64,000 nt of DNA. Source: Cyanobium sp. Tous-M-B4 (lineage in GTDB: Bacteria > Cyanobacteriota > Cyanobacteriia > PCC-6307 > Cyanobiaceae). Positions 52,172-59,698 of this stretch are shown here, piece after piece. The position numbers were made by a program, and so were the translations under genes. Under the pieces are notes generated by a model. The model worked only from the letters and a program-made list of their open reading frames with translations, did not search any database and had not been told where the DNA came from. Position 1 is the stretch's first letter, and each line of letters begins with the position of its first letter. Location of the stretch: the NCBI RefSeq assembly GCF_024345395.1, contig NZ_JAGQBA010000002.1, positions 1-64,000 of the forward strand, given 5' to 3'.

Positions 52172-52858
52172 ATGGATCTCACCCCTTTTCTGAGCAGCCT
52201 GGAGGGCACCACCCTCGACCAGGTGCTGTTGTCGGTGGCGGTCAGCGGCAAGGTGGCGATCGCCATGAAGGGTCGCTTTCTGCTCCGATCAGTGTGCGAG
52301 AGCTTTCAAGACCGCACCCGCATCGGCTGTGCCGTCACCGATGAGGCCACCTGCCTGGAGTATCTGGCGCGGGAGCCCTACGAGCTGTTGATTTGCACCG
52401 ACTACCTGGAGGACGGCAATGGCTTCGAGCTGGCCCGCAAGGCGCGCAGTGCCCATCAGGGCTTGCGGGTGGTAGTGCTGGCCCTGGGGGATGTGATCCC
52501 GGCCCAATACGTTGAGGCTTCCTGGTTGGAGGCGGTAGTTGCGGAAGCCGATTTCATCGGCGATCAGCGACCCCTGCAAGCAGCGGTGCTGGCGGTGATG
52601 GGGCAGCACTCCTACCGCAGCCCTTCGCTGCGTTCCGGCACCCTGCCCTACCTGAGTTGCCCGCGGCTCACTAAGCGCGAATACGAAGTGCTGGATCTGT
52701 TGGCCAGTGGCCTCACCGATCGGGAGATTGCTGAGCGACTGGTGGTGAGCGAGGAAACCGCCAAGACCTATACCAAGCGACTGCTCAAGACCCTCGACGT
52801 CAATAACAGGTTGCAGGCCGTGCTCAAGGGCATGCGCTGCGGCATGGTGCAGCTCTGA
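52172..52858 (+). CDS. NarL/LuxR-type response regulator
   Basis: 228 aa. Residues about 25-150 are REC-like: the phosphate-acceptor region reads LLICTDYLEDGNGFEL, with an Asp at the usual place, but the later Lys is not obvious, so it may be a pseudo-receiver. Residues about 165-228 are a LuxR helix-turn-helix (LTKREYEVLDLLASGLTDREIAERL...). It follows hypE by 53 bases, and a regulator of the hox/hyp block is a reasonable inference. A hairpin overlaps its stop. Confidence 0.85.
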   Translation: MDLTPFLSSLEGTTLDQVLLSVAVSGKVAIAMKGRFLLRSVCESFQDRTRIGCAVTDEATCLEYLAREPYELLICTDYLEDGNGFELARKARSAHQGLRVVVLALGDVIPAQYVEASWLEAVVAEADFIGDQRPLQAAVLAVMGQHSYRSPSLRSGTLPYLSCPRLTKREYEVLDLLASGLTDREIAERLVVSEETAKTYTKRLLKTLDVNNRLQAVLKGMRCGMVQL

Positions 52859-52892
52859 GCCCCCTTACATATTGTCCCCGTATGGGGGGCTC
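52857..52892 (+). terminator. Stem-loop at the end of the hox/hyp block
   Basis: GAGCCCCC and GGGGGCTC form an 8-bp stem with a 20-base loop that itself contains CCCCGTATGGGG. It starts in the stop codon of the regulator. There is no T-run, so it may be a processing or attenuator structure rather than a simple terminator. Confidence 0.5.
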
Positions 52893-52967
52893 GGTAAACC
52901 TGCCCAGCAGCGCACACTCAAGCCAGGGCCCTACCGGGTTCTTTGCGGCCGCCCAGCCCTGTGTGCC

Positions 52968-53201
52968 ATGACCACCTCCCTCCCCGCTCCAAGTCTCACC
53001 ATTGGTGAATTGGAAGCGAACTATCCGCTTTATTGCAAGGCCATGCGCCTGTTGATTCGCGAGGGCAAGACGATCGCCAAGGTGCGCCGTACGGTTTGCT
53101 GGCAGCGGCTGGAGATCCTGCACAATTGCCTGCCGACTCAATACCGCGAGCCCGATTATTTATTCGCCTTGCTGCAGCGGGAGTTGAGCGCCGGCCTCTA
53201 G
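52968..53201 (+). CDS. Small conserved cyanobacterial protein (DUF3136-like)
   Basis: 77 aa from the ATG at 52968. Compact, basic, helical: IGELEANYPLYCKAMRLLIREGKTI, then KVRRTVCWQRLEILHNCLPTQYREPDYLFALLQREL. It matches the pattern of a short protein seen in Prochlorococcus and Synechococcus, probably DUF3136. Function unknown. Its end overlaps the convergent gene by 4 bases. Confidence 0.68.
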   Translation: MTTSLPAPSLTIGELEANYPLYCKAMRLLIREGKTIAKVRRTVCWQRLEILHNCLPTQYREPDYLFALLQRELSAGL

Positions 53202-53773
53202 GCGTCGCTTACTTTTTCCAGCTGGGGATCGAGAACCCACAGGGCTAAGCCGCCGCCCCGTCCCCTGGCCAGCAGCCAGCCGTTATCGGCGGCGCCTGAG
53301 CGAGCGATCAGGGCGAAAAATGGGCGCCGGCGTTGCTCCGGCTGCTGGCTGATCGCTTGTCGCCAGAGCCTTTGGCGACCGAGCCGCAATTCCAGCTGGT
53401 CAAACCAAAACTCCAATAACGGCCTGCGGCCCCGCAGATTGCCGCTGCCGCTGAAGCGCAGCTGCAACGCCCCGAGCTGAACGCTGTTCAGCACCGTTAG
53501 ATCACCCTGTTCCAGAGAAGGGGCATCTGGAGGGGCATCTCGTGTGGCGATGCTCAAACTTGCCTGCAGGCCCCGCAGCAGGGCTGCCTTGGCGGGGTTG
53601 GGTTGGGCCCTGCCCTTGCTCCAGAGCAGCTGGAGCCGCCAGCGGCCACACAGCTGCTCTGCCGTAATCCCGGAGCCCTGGCGACGGCTGAGCCGCTCAA
53701 GGGCCAGCGCCTGTTCGCCACTGGGAATTTCGCTGGTGGGAATTTCGCTATTAGGCATTTCGCTACTGGGCAT
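53198..53773 (-). CDS. Hypothetical protein with tandem-repeat N-terminus
   Basis: 191 aa. The N-terminus consists of five-residue units (MPSSE, MPNSE, IPTSE, IPSGE) encoded by a 15-base tandem repeat. The conserved part begins at about residue 35 (LCGRWRLQLLWSKG) and ends in strands (FFALIARSG... GWLLARGRGGGLALWVLDPQL); the pattern recalls PAP/fibrillin-like lipocalins but weakly. ATG overlaps the PilZ-like stop (ATGA). Confidence 0.6.
   Translation of the reverse strand: MPSSEMPNSEIPTSEIPSGEQALALERLSRRQGSGITAEQLCGRWRLQLLWSKGRAQPNPAKAALLRGLQASLSIATRDAPPDAPSLEQGDLTVLNSVQLGALQLRFSGSGNLRGRRPLLEFWFDQLELRLGRQRLWRQAISQQPEQRRRPFFALIARSGAADNGWLLARGRGGGLALWVLDPQLEKVSDA
53721..53773. repeat. 15-bp tandem repeat at the start of the 53198-53773 gene
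   Basis: CTGGGAATTTCGCTG, GTGGGAATTTCGCTA, TTAGGCATTTCGCTA and a partial fourth copy (CTGGGCAT). In-frame repeat; each unit encodes five residues. Confidence 0.88.
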
Positions 53774-54330
53774 CAGACGTCGAAGTTGGCTTTGAGGTAG
53801 CGCTCCAAAAAGGTGCCTGGTGGTAGCTCGGGGGGCAATTCAAATTTCATGCCTAAGTAGGTCTGAAAGGCATCGTCTGAAAACCACATCAACTGGGCCT
53901 GGAAGTTGACCATGCCCGTGCCCACCACCTCGGTAAGGGTGAGATCGCAGCTGGTGGCCACCGGTAGATCCACCTGGCCGTTGGCGATCACGCAAAGTCC
54001 TGTGCGGCTTAGGTCCCACAGGGTGATGACCCACTGATTCCCGTCGGCAGTGCGGAGGGAGCCGCGGGGGGCAATGGCGAAGGGAATGACTTTGCGCTCG
54101 TCTTGACGGTTGTCGGCCGAGCCCCTACGGCTGAGGCCGCTGCGCCTATCGAGGCCACTGCGGCGATCTTGCCGCTGTTCATCTTTGAGCCAATCTTGAA
54201 CGCCACGTTGTTGGTCGCTTTCGCGTCGTTCGCCGCCGCTGCGCCGGTCGTTCGTGTTCAGTTTCTGAAAGCGACCTTCACCCCCCATGACGTACTGAAG
54301 TTGGGCATAAGAGTCCTTAAAGCCTGTCAT
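53773..54330 (-). CDS. PilZ-like domain protein with DRR-rich linker
   Basis: 185 aa. Residues 28-75 contain DRRSGGERR, DRRSGLDRRSGLSRRG repeats, a basic/acidic linker. Residues about 80-180 look like a PilZ domain: an RKVIPFAIAPRG stretch before the DLSRTGLCVIANG (D/NxSxxG) motif and MKFELPPELPPG. PilZ proteins bind cyclic-di-GMP. The gene is divergent from the LysR-like gene at 54373 with 42 bases between and coupled to the gene below it. Confidence 0.75.
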   Translation of the reverse strand: MTGFKDSYAQLQYVMGGEGRFQKLNTNDRRSGGERRESDQQRGVQDWLKDEQRQDRRSGLDRRSGLSRRGSADNRQDERKVIPFAIAPRGSLRTADGNQWVITLWDLSRTGLCVIANGQVDLPVATSCDLTLTEVVGTGMVNFQAQLMWFSDDAFQTYLGMKFELPPELPPGTFLERYLKANFDV

Positions 54331-54372
54331 AGCTCAGGTCTGGCTTAAGGTCGAGCGTCAGTTTTCGCGGAA

Positions 54373-55245
54373 TTGGTTGACCTTGATGCGCTTACGGCGC
54401 TCGACGCCCTGCAGTGGCTGCGTACGTGTGAAGAGGTCTCTAAGCGCTTCGGCCTAAGTCAGGCCACCGTCAGCAGGCAATCGCGAAAATGTCTTGATCT
54501 TTTTGGTCTTGACTTCCAACGCATCGAGGGCGAGTGGAACACCGTTGGCGATTCGACGATCTTGGCGCTGGAGCGCGGCGTTCATCAAGTGGCGAGGTGG
54601 CAGGGGCTTAGGCCCCTGCGCCTGGAGGCCACCTATTGGTCAGGCCCCTTGTTGTGCACTCCTGTACCAGATGGTTGGATTCTTGGCCTTGCCAATATTG
54701 TTGGAGTGCCGCGTAATTTTCAGCTAGTTAGGGAGCGGATTGTTGATGTCTGCCTCACCGGCTTGCCTGATGGCCCACCTGCCGGCGACCCTGAGCTGAC
54801 TTCGATTGAGCTATCGAAGATGCCGGTATTTTTTGTTGTTAGGCCGGGTCATCCTTTGATTAATCAAGCCCAGCTGTCCTTTGCTGATATTGCCCAATAT
54901 CCAACCCTTGCGCTGCCACCAGGCTCCTATCCCCAAGTTGAGGCTTGCCTAAAGAAGCTCGGCTTCTGGAATGATCACGTGCGAATGTTTCGCTATAAGC
55001 GTGAAAATTGGGAGGGCAAAACGGAGGCGGAGCTCACTATCGGCTATGCCACTTCACTCAGCATGGAAATTTCTGGAGGTGATCTAGTCAGGCTTCCCCT
55101 GGAGTTGCCATTTTCCTCTGGGGAGGTGCTTGTATGCCGCCGAGATTTTATTGATCATCCCCGTTTGCTTTCCTTGCAGGCTTTGCTGCTTTCCCGTCTC
55201 GCTGGTTTAGCTGAGCGCCACGGCGATATCCAGCTACACAAGTAG
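54373..55245 (+). CDS. LysR-like transcription regulator, first paralogue
   Basis: 290 aa. An N-terminal helix-turn-helix with ALQWLRTCEEVSKRFGLSQATVSRQSRKCLDLFGL is followed by a short wing and then a substrate-binding-like domain (LRPLRLEATYWSGPLL... PVFFVVRPGHPL... LALPPGSYPQVEACLKKLG). The DNA-binding region is slightly shorter than in standard LTTRs. Start TTG at 54373 (MVDLDALTALDAL), matching the sister gene. Ligand unknown. Confidence 0.75.
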   Translation: MVDLDALTALDALQWLRTCEEVSKRFGLSQATVSRQSRKCLDLFGLDFQRIEGEWNTVGDSTILALERGVHQVARWQGLRPLRLEATYWSGPLLCTPVPDGWILGLANIVGVPRNFQLVRERIVDVCLTGLPDGPPAGDPELTSIELSKMPVFFVVRPGHPLINQAQLSFADIAQYPTLALPPGSYPQVEACLKKLGFWNDHVRMFRYKRENWEGKTEAELTIGYATSLSMEISGGDLVRLPLELPFSSGEVLVCRRDFIDHPRLLSLQALLLSRLAGLAERHGDIQLHK

Positions 55246-55345
55246 GCCGCAAATGATTAATTATGCAGAAACTGAAAGATTCTGTTTTGTTCGTTACACT
55301 CGGCTTGGTGTTTTTGCTTTTTTGCGATAGACTAATTTGGTTTGC

Positions 55346-55364
55346 GGGGGGGGGGGTGGGGGGG
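55346..55364 (+). promoter_or_regulatory. Interrupted poly-G tract before the second LysR-like gene
   Basis: Eleven G, one T and seven G just before the likely TTG start at 55365. Long G tracts slip during replication, and this one sits where the ribosome-binding site should be. It may alter expression (phase variation) or reflect a sequencing error. Confidence 0.55.
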
Positions 55365-56333
55365 TTGGTCGAGCTTGATTGCCTAGCCGCCTTGGACGGT
55401 CTGATTTGGCTGCGCACGGGCCATCAGGTTGAAGCCAGGTTCGGGATCGGTCAATCCAGCGTGAGTCGCTTGAGTCGCAAGTGCGCTGAGGTGTTTGGCT
55501 TCTCCCTGGTCAGGGGCGGTTCCGAGTGGAGCTTCAAGGGTGATACGACACTGCTCAATCTTGAGCGTCGTGTTCATCAAGCGGTGCGGTGGACCAGTGG
55601 TAGGCATTTGCGTCTGGAGGCGCAGCACTGGTCTGGCCCGTTGCTCTGTGAGCCGGCTCCAGCAGGTTGGATTGCTGGCTGTTTTCACTTTCATGAATAC
55701 GAAAGGCCGCTGCAGCTGCTGAGGGAAGGGGTGATTGACGCCTGGGTGGCTTCCTATCCCGATGTCCCAGCTGCCACTGACCCCGCCATTGCCTGCATTG
55801 GCTTGAGCCGAATGCCGATTTGGCTGGTGGTCGATCAATCTCATCCGTTGCTTGAGCTTGGTGAGCAGGTCACATTTGCCGACGTGGCTGCCTATCCCTG
55901 TATGCCCCTGCCTGATGGCGCCTTTCCTAAATTTCAGGCTGTCCTGGAAGCCTGTGGCTTGTGGAACGGCGGCAGCCCAGAACGGATTAGGAATCCTTCC
56001 TGGTTTGGTGAAGTTAATTGTGAAGATCTCCTTGTTGGTTTCGCAACTCCCCTCTCCCTACTTCTCAGTGGCGATTGCTGCAGGGTGCTGCCCCTAAAGC
56101 TGCCTTTAGAGGTTGGCGATGCCCTCCTAGTGCCAAGGCAATACGAGCGTGCCCCCCAAACGCTGCAGTTGCTGGCGGATCTTCGTTCGCGTTTGGAGAG
56201 CCTCGCCGGCGCCGCTCCAGACATGGTGGTGTTAGACGGGTTCGAGCACCCAAGTGCAACCCCAAGCGACAAGCCCTTTAAGGAGCAATGGCTGCCAAGC
56301 GCACCCTCAATGCCAAAAACCTCGAAGGGCTAG
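55365..56333 (+). CDS. LysR-like transcription regulator, second paralogue
   Basis: 322 aa. The N-terminus VELDCLAALDGLIWLRTG and RFGIGQSSVSRLSRKCAEVFGF align with the first paralogue, as do LRLEAQHWSGPLL and the FADVAAYPCMPLPDGAFPKFQAVLEACGLWN segment. The TTG at 55365 is chosen by this comparison. Frame is open upstream to 55263, but that sequence (hydrophobic then glycine from the G tract) does not match the paralogue. Tandem duplication is clear. Confidence 0.72.
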   Translation: MVELDCLAALDGLIWLRTGHQVEARFGIGQSSVSRLSRKCAEVFGFSLVRGGSEWSFKGDTTLLNLERRVHQAVRWTSGRHLRLEAQHWSGPLLCEPAPAGWIAGCFHFHEYERPLQLLREGVIDAWVASYPDVPAATDPAIACIGLSRMPIWLVVDQSHPLLELGEQVTFADVAAYPCMPLPDGAFPKFQAVLEACGLWNGGSPERIRNPSWFGEVNCEDLLVGFATPLSLLLSGDCCRVLPLKLPLEVGDALLVPRQYERAPQTLQLLADLRSRLESLAGAAPDMVVLDGFEHPSATPSDKPFKEQWLPSAPSMPKTSKG

Positions 56334-57631
56334 GCGCGGCCGTCCTCGCCGAATTGCTGATTGAGGTGAGTGCTGGCAGTGCGGTGATGCAGCGCCGTTT
56401 GCGGCTGGCGCTAGCTGCTGCTGAGGGTGCCGGCGGAGCGGCCCAGGAGGTGCGCAAGCGCTTGGCAGCCCTGGCCCGTGCCACCACCTTTGTTGATTCG
56501 CGCAAGCGCAAAGCTTTGGTGGTTGAGCTGGAGGCCCAGCACCAGGCCATCGCTGGACCGGTGGCTGCAGTGGATCCGCCGCTGGCTCTGGAGTTGCTGC
56601 TGCGTTTTCTCGAGCTGGCAGATGGTGTGCTGGATCGCTGCTCCGACAGCACGGGCATCGTGATTGGCCTGTTCCAGAGGGCCGTGGTTGACGTCGGGCC
56701 GCTGGCCAGCGCGGCCGCCGTGCCCGCCGAAGCGCTGGCTGAGCAGCTGCTGGAGCTGGTGTTTGAAAACGGCCACGGCCAATTTGACGACTTGATCCCG
56801 GCGGTGGCCGATGCCCTTGGCGATCCGGGCCTGCGACTTCTCGAGCAAGGCTGCCGCGAGCGGGGTGCCTGCGATGGTCACCCAGCCCTGCTGCAGATCG
56901 CTGAATGCCTGGGTGATGTGGATGGCTATGTGGCCCAGTTTGATGCCAAGCAATTGGCCTGGCCCCCCACCGCCGCGGATGTGGCAAGTCATTTGCTGCA
57001 GGCGGGCCGCATCCAGCAGGCCCTGGCGGTGCTGGATGGCGCGGCCAGGGCTGCGGCTGCCTGGCATTCCCCTGAGTGGGACGACACCCGCATCGTCGTG
57101 CTTGAGGCCCTGGGCCGCAACGACGAGGCTCAGCAGTTGCGTTGGGCTTGTTTTGCCAAAACCCTCTCGGCTAGCCATTTGCGCCAACACCTCAAACGGC
57201 TTGCTGCCTTCGAGGACGTAGAGGCGGAGGAGCGGGCCTTTGCGGTGGCTGAGGACCATCCCATGCGGCTGCTGGCCCTCGATTTCCTCGTGCGCTGGCC
57301 CGCAGTGGCGCGGGCTGGGCGCCTAGTGCTCGCCCATGGGCCCGACGACTGGGATGGTGAGGCCTTCGCAATCCTTGCCCCAGCGGCTGAGCGGCTCAGC
57401 GCTGAGCAGCCGCTGGCCGCCACGGTGCTGCTGCGCTCGATGTTGGTTTTTGCCCTGTCGACGGGCCGCACCAAGCGCTACCGGCACGCTGCCGAGCACT
57501 TGGTCAGCTGTGAGCTGCTGGCCGCGCGCATCGACGACTGGCAGGGCGTGGAGCGCCACGAGAGCTTCGTGGGTCGCATTCGGGAGGTCTTTGGCGGCCG
57601 CTGGAGCTTCTGGTCTCTTGTGGAGCGCTGA
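56288..57631 (+). CDS. DUF6880-like protein
   Basis: 447 aa, helical, soluble. The start RTLNAKNLEGLGAAVLAELLIEVS and the region RKRKALVVELEAQHQAIAG...LLLRFLELADGVLDRCSDSTG match the DUF6880 pattern. Late TPR-like helices include LLQAGRIQQALAVLDGAARAAA and HLKRLAAFEDVEAEERAF. Function unknown. The ATG at 56288 lies inside the end of the LysR-like gene (46-base overlap), just after AAGGAG. Confidence 0.72.
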   Translation: MAAKRTLNAKNLEGLGAAVLAELLIEVSAGSAVMQRRLRLALAAAEGAGGAAQEVRKRLAALARATTFVDSRKRKALVVELEAQHQAIAGPVAAVDPPLALELLLRFLELADGVLDRCSDSTGIVIGLFQRAVVDVGPLASAAAVPAEALAEQLLELVFENGHGQFDDLIPAVADALGDPGLRLLEQGCRERGACDGHPALLQIAECLGDVDGYVAQFDAKQLAWPPTAADVASHLLQAGRIQQALAVLDGAARAAAAWHSPEWDDTRIVVLEALGRNDEAQQLRWACFAKTLSASHLRQHLKRLAAFEDVEAEERAFAVAEDHPMRLLALDFLVRWPAVARAGRLVLAHGPDDWDGEAFAILAPAAERLSAEQPLAATVLLRSMLVFALSTGRTKRYRHAAEHLVSCELLAARIDDWQGVERHESFVGRIREVFGGRWSFWSLVER

Positions 57632-57714
57632 GGCTCTGGCAGGCTGGCCCTCTATTCACGGGAAGGCCGTTTCTTTGAATAAGCTGGCTGGGTATTTAAG
57701 GTTGCCTGGGTGTA

Positions 57715-58887
57715 GTGCGGCGCGAGGCCACCGGCCACTACGAGTTCAGCGCCACCGCTGGGGAAACGGTGAGGGCTTTTGTGCCCGACCCGCTGCCGCC
57801 AGAGCCCCCGGTGTTGCTGGTGGGGCCACTGCAGGCGCTGCATGAGCGGGCGCTGCTGGCCTGCGGCCGCCTTGACGGCGTTTCCACCCTGCTGCCTGAT
57901 CCAGAGCTGTTCCTCTACGCCTACGTGCGCCGCGAGGCCCTGCTCTCCTCCCAGATAGAGGGCACCCAGTCGTCGCTTTCTGATCTGCTGCTGTTCGAGC
58001 TGCAGGAAGCACCCGGCGTTCCCTTTGACGATGTGGTGGAGGTCTCCAGCTATGTGGCCGGGCTGGAGCATGGCCTGGCCAGGCTGGCGGAGGGGTTCCC
58101 GCTCTCCTGTCGCCTGCTGCGTGAGATCCACGGCCGGCTGCTGAGTCGCGGTCGCGGCGCCGATCGCCTGCCGGGGGAGTTCCGGCGCAGCCAGAACTGG
58201 ATCGGCGGCACCCGCCCAGGCAATGCCCGCTTCGTGCCGCCCCCGCCGGGGCTAGTAGATGACTGCATGGGGCTGCTGGAGCAGTTCATCCATGGCGGCC
58301 ACCACGGTGAGCACTCTCTGCCGGTGCTGGTACGCGCCGCCCTGGTCCATGTGCAGTTCGAGACTATCCACCCATTTCTCGATGGCAACGGCCGCCTGGG
58401 CCGGCTGCTGATTGTGCTGATGCTGATTGAGGCTGGCGTGCTCCAGCAGCCGCTGCTCTACTTGAGCCTGTTCTTCAAGCAGCACCGCAGCCGCTACTAC
58501 GAGCTGCTCGACGGCGTGCGCCAGCAGGGCGACTGGGAGGCCTGGCTCGGGTTTTTCCTTGAGGGGGTGGAGAGCACGGCCTCAGCCGCGGTGGCTACGG
58601 CTCAGCGGCTGCTGGCGCTGTTCCATACGGATGAAGCGCGGCTGGGAGAATTGGGCCGCTTTGGCCCCAGTGTGCGCTTGGTCTACGCGGCACTGAGGCG
58701 GCGGCCGCTCACCAGCACCAAGCAGCTCAAGGAGCTGAGTGGGCTTAGCTTCCCCACCGCCGGCAAGGCGATCGAGGCCCTAGTGGATCTCGGCATCGCT
58801 AGGGAGATCACGGGCGGACGGCGCAATCGTCTGTTCGCCTACGACGCCTACCTGGCGATCCTCAGCGAGGGAACTGAGCCGCTCTGA
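57715..58887 (+). CDS. Fic family AMPylator-like protein with N-terminal inhibition motif
   Basis: 390 aa. Fic motif HPFLDGNGRLGR at about residue 220. An N-terminal regulatory helix carries SSQIEGTQS, the S/TxxxE(G/N) inhibition motif of autoinhibited class II Fic proteins. The tail has a winged-helix-like region (STKQLKELSGLSFPTAGKAIEAL). The enzyme would transfer AMP or another nucleotide to a target. Start GTG at 57715. Target unknown. Confidence 0.88.
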   Translation: MRREATGHYEFSATAGETVRAFVPDPLPPEPPVLLVGPLQALHERALLACGRLDGVSTLLPDPELFLYAYVRREALLSSQIEGTQSSLSDLLLFELQEAPGVPFDDVVEVSSYVAGLEHGLARLAEGFPLSCRLLREIHGRLLSRGRGADRLPGEFRRSQNWIGGTRPGNARFVPPPPGLVDDCMGLLEQFIHGGHHGEHSLPVLVRAALVHVQFETIHPFLDGNGRLGRLLIVLMLIEAGVLQQPLLYLSLFFKQHRSRYYELLDGVRQQGDWEAWLGFFLEGVESTASAAVATAQRLLALFHTDEARLGELGRFGPSVRLVYAALRRRPLTSTKQLKELSGLSFPTAGKAIEALVDLGIAREITGGRRNRLFAYDAYLAILSEGTEPL

Positions 58888-58960
58888 GCGTTCTGCTCCA
58901 TCGCATCGGCCAGCCGCCGCCCCTGCAACCTGGAGAGTGAGGGAACAGAACCGATTGAAA

Positions 58961-59002
58961 CGCCCCCTGTTGGATTCGAACCAACGACCGGCTGCTTAGA
59001 AG
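58961..59002 (-). other. Partial tRNA-Arg (TCT), 3' part; probable attachment site
   Basis: Read on the minus strand, 42 bases run from the anticodon loop CTTCTAA (anticodon TCT) through the T arm (GTTGG-TTCGAAT-CCAAC) to the acceptor 3' strand and discriminator. The 5' half of the gene is absent: the bases before the loop do not pair with the stem (needed GCTGC, present TAAGT). This is the fragment left when an integrative element inserts in a tRNA 3' end. The intact copy should be on the right, beyond this window. Confidence 0.75.
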
Positions 59003-59337
59003 ACTTACGATCGCTGGCTTAAGAAGCCTTGCTGCAACCGGGTTCTTGGGTCGTAAATTCGCCAGGTGTGAGCAGAAGTGTGAGCAGTTCGCCGAGGAGG
59101 AGGCCTCAGCGTGCCTTCGTTCGAGCGGTTGCGGGGTGCTTCGTCGCGGCTCGCGCCACACCTCCTTGGCCTGACCAGGCTGGAGCCCAGCACCAACGGC
59201 CGACCCGCCTGCGGGCTGGTGCTCGCACCGCTCCCTGGTCGTGCATTTCTGCCGCTCTTCTGCCGCACCGACCCCTGGGTGGATGGGCTTGACGGCAGCA
59301 GCCAAGCCCCTAAGGTATTCCATTGAGGGAATACTGG
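59003..59337. other. Region with no convincing gene at the island edge
   Basis: No ORF with family signature on either strand. It contains a short direct repeat GTGTGAGCAG (twice around 59065-59087) and, at 59315-59334, the palindromic operator reported separately. Confidence 0.5.
59315..59334 (+). promoter_or_regulatory. Palindromic operator of the toxin-antitoxin locus
   Basis: GTATTCC-ATTGAG-GGAATAC, a perfect 7-bp inverted repeat ending 3 bases before the toxin ATG at 59338. It is the expected site for autoregulation by the XRE antitoxin. Confidence 0.68.
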
Positions 59338-59698
59338 ATGTGGGGTGTCGGTCAGACCGCTGTCTTCGAGGACTGGTGGGGCGAGCTCAGCGAGCAGGAG
59401 CAGGACGATGTGACGGCCATCGTTGAACTGCTCCAGGAAATGGGTCCCCAGCTGCCCTTCCCCCCACTCCTCAGGAGTGGAGAGTTCCAGGCACAGCCGC
59501 ATGCGCGAGCTGCGCATCCAGTCCCATGGTGACCCTTTGCGTGTCTTCTATGCCTTTGATCCCAGCCGCAGCGCCATCCTGCTGATCGGCGGCAACAAGA
59601 CCGGCAAGGACAAGCGGTTCTACAAAACGATGATCCCCAAGGCGGACGCGCTCTACGACGAACACCTCATCAATCTGCAATCCCAACCCAAGCCATGA
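59338..59698 (+). pseudogene. HigB-like (Gp49/RelE-ParE) toxin with a +1 frameshift
   Basis: The first frame encodes MWGVGQTAVFEDWWGELSEQ to ...LPFP and the second continues SSRHSRMRELRIQSHGDPL to YDEHLINLQ. Joined, they give about 119 residues with the family order (FEDWW, VTAIVELLQEMGP, MRELR, RVFYAFDPSRSAILLIGGNKTG, YDEHL). The break is at a run of six C at 59460-59465; five C would restore the frame. Either a disabling mutation, an error, or slippage-controlled expression. The stop overlaps the antitoxin ATG. Confidence 0.8.

Noticed and set aside
55263-55364. Longer N-terminus for the second LysR-like gene
   Set aside because: The extra 34 residues come from a hydrophobic leader and the G tract and do not match the sister gene.
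58961-59340. tRNA-Arg split by a group I intron
   Set aside because: Cyanobacteria do carry tRNA introns, but no 5' exon (D arm, acceptor 5' strand) is found on the right, and the break falls before the anticodon rather than within or after it.
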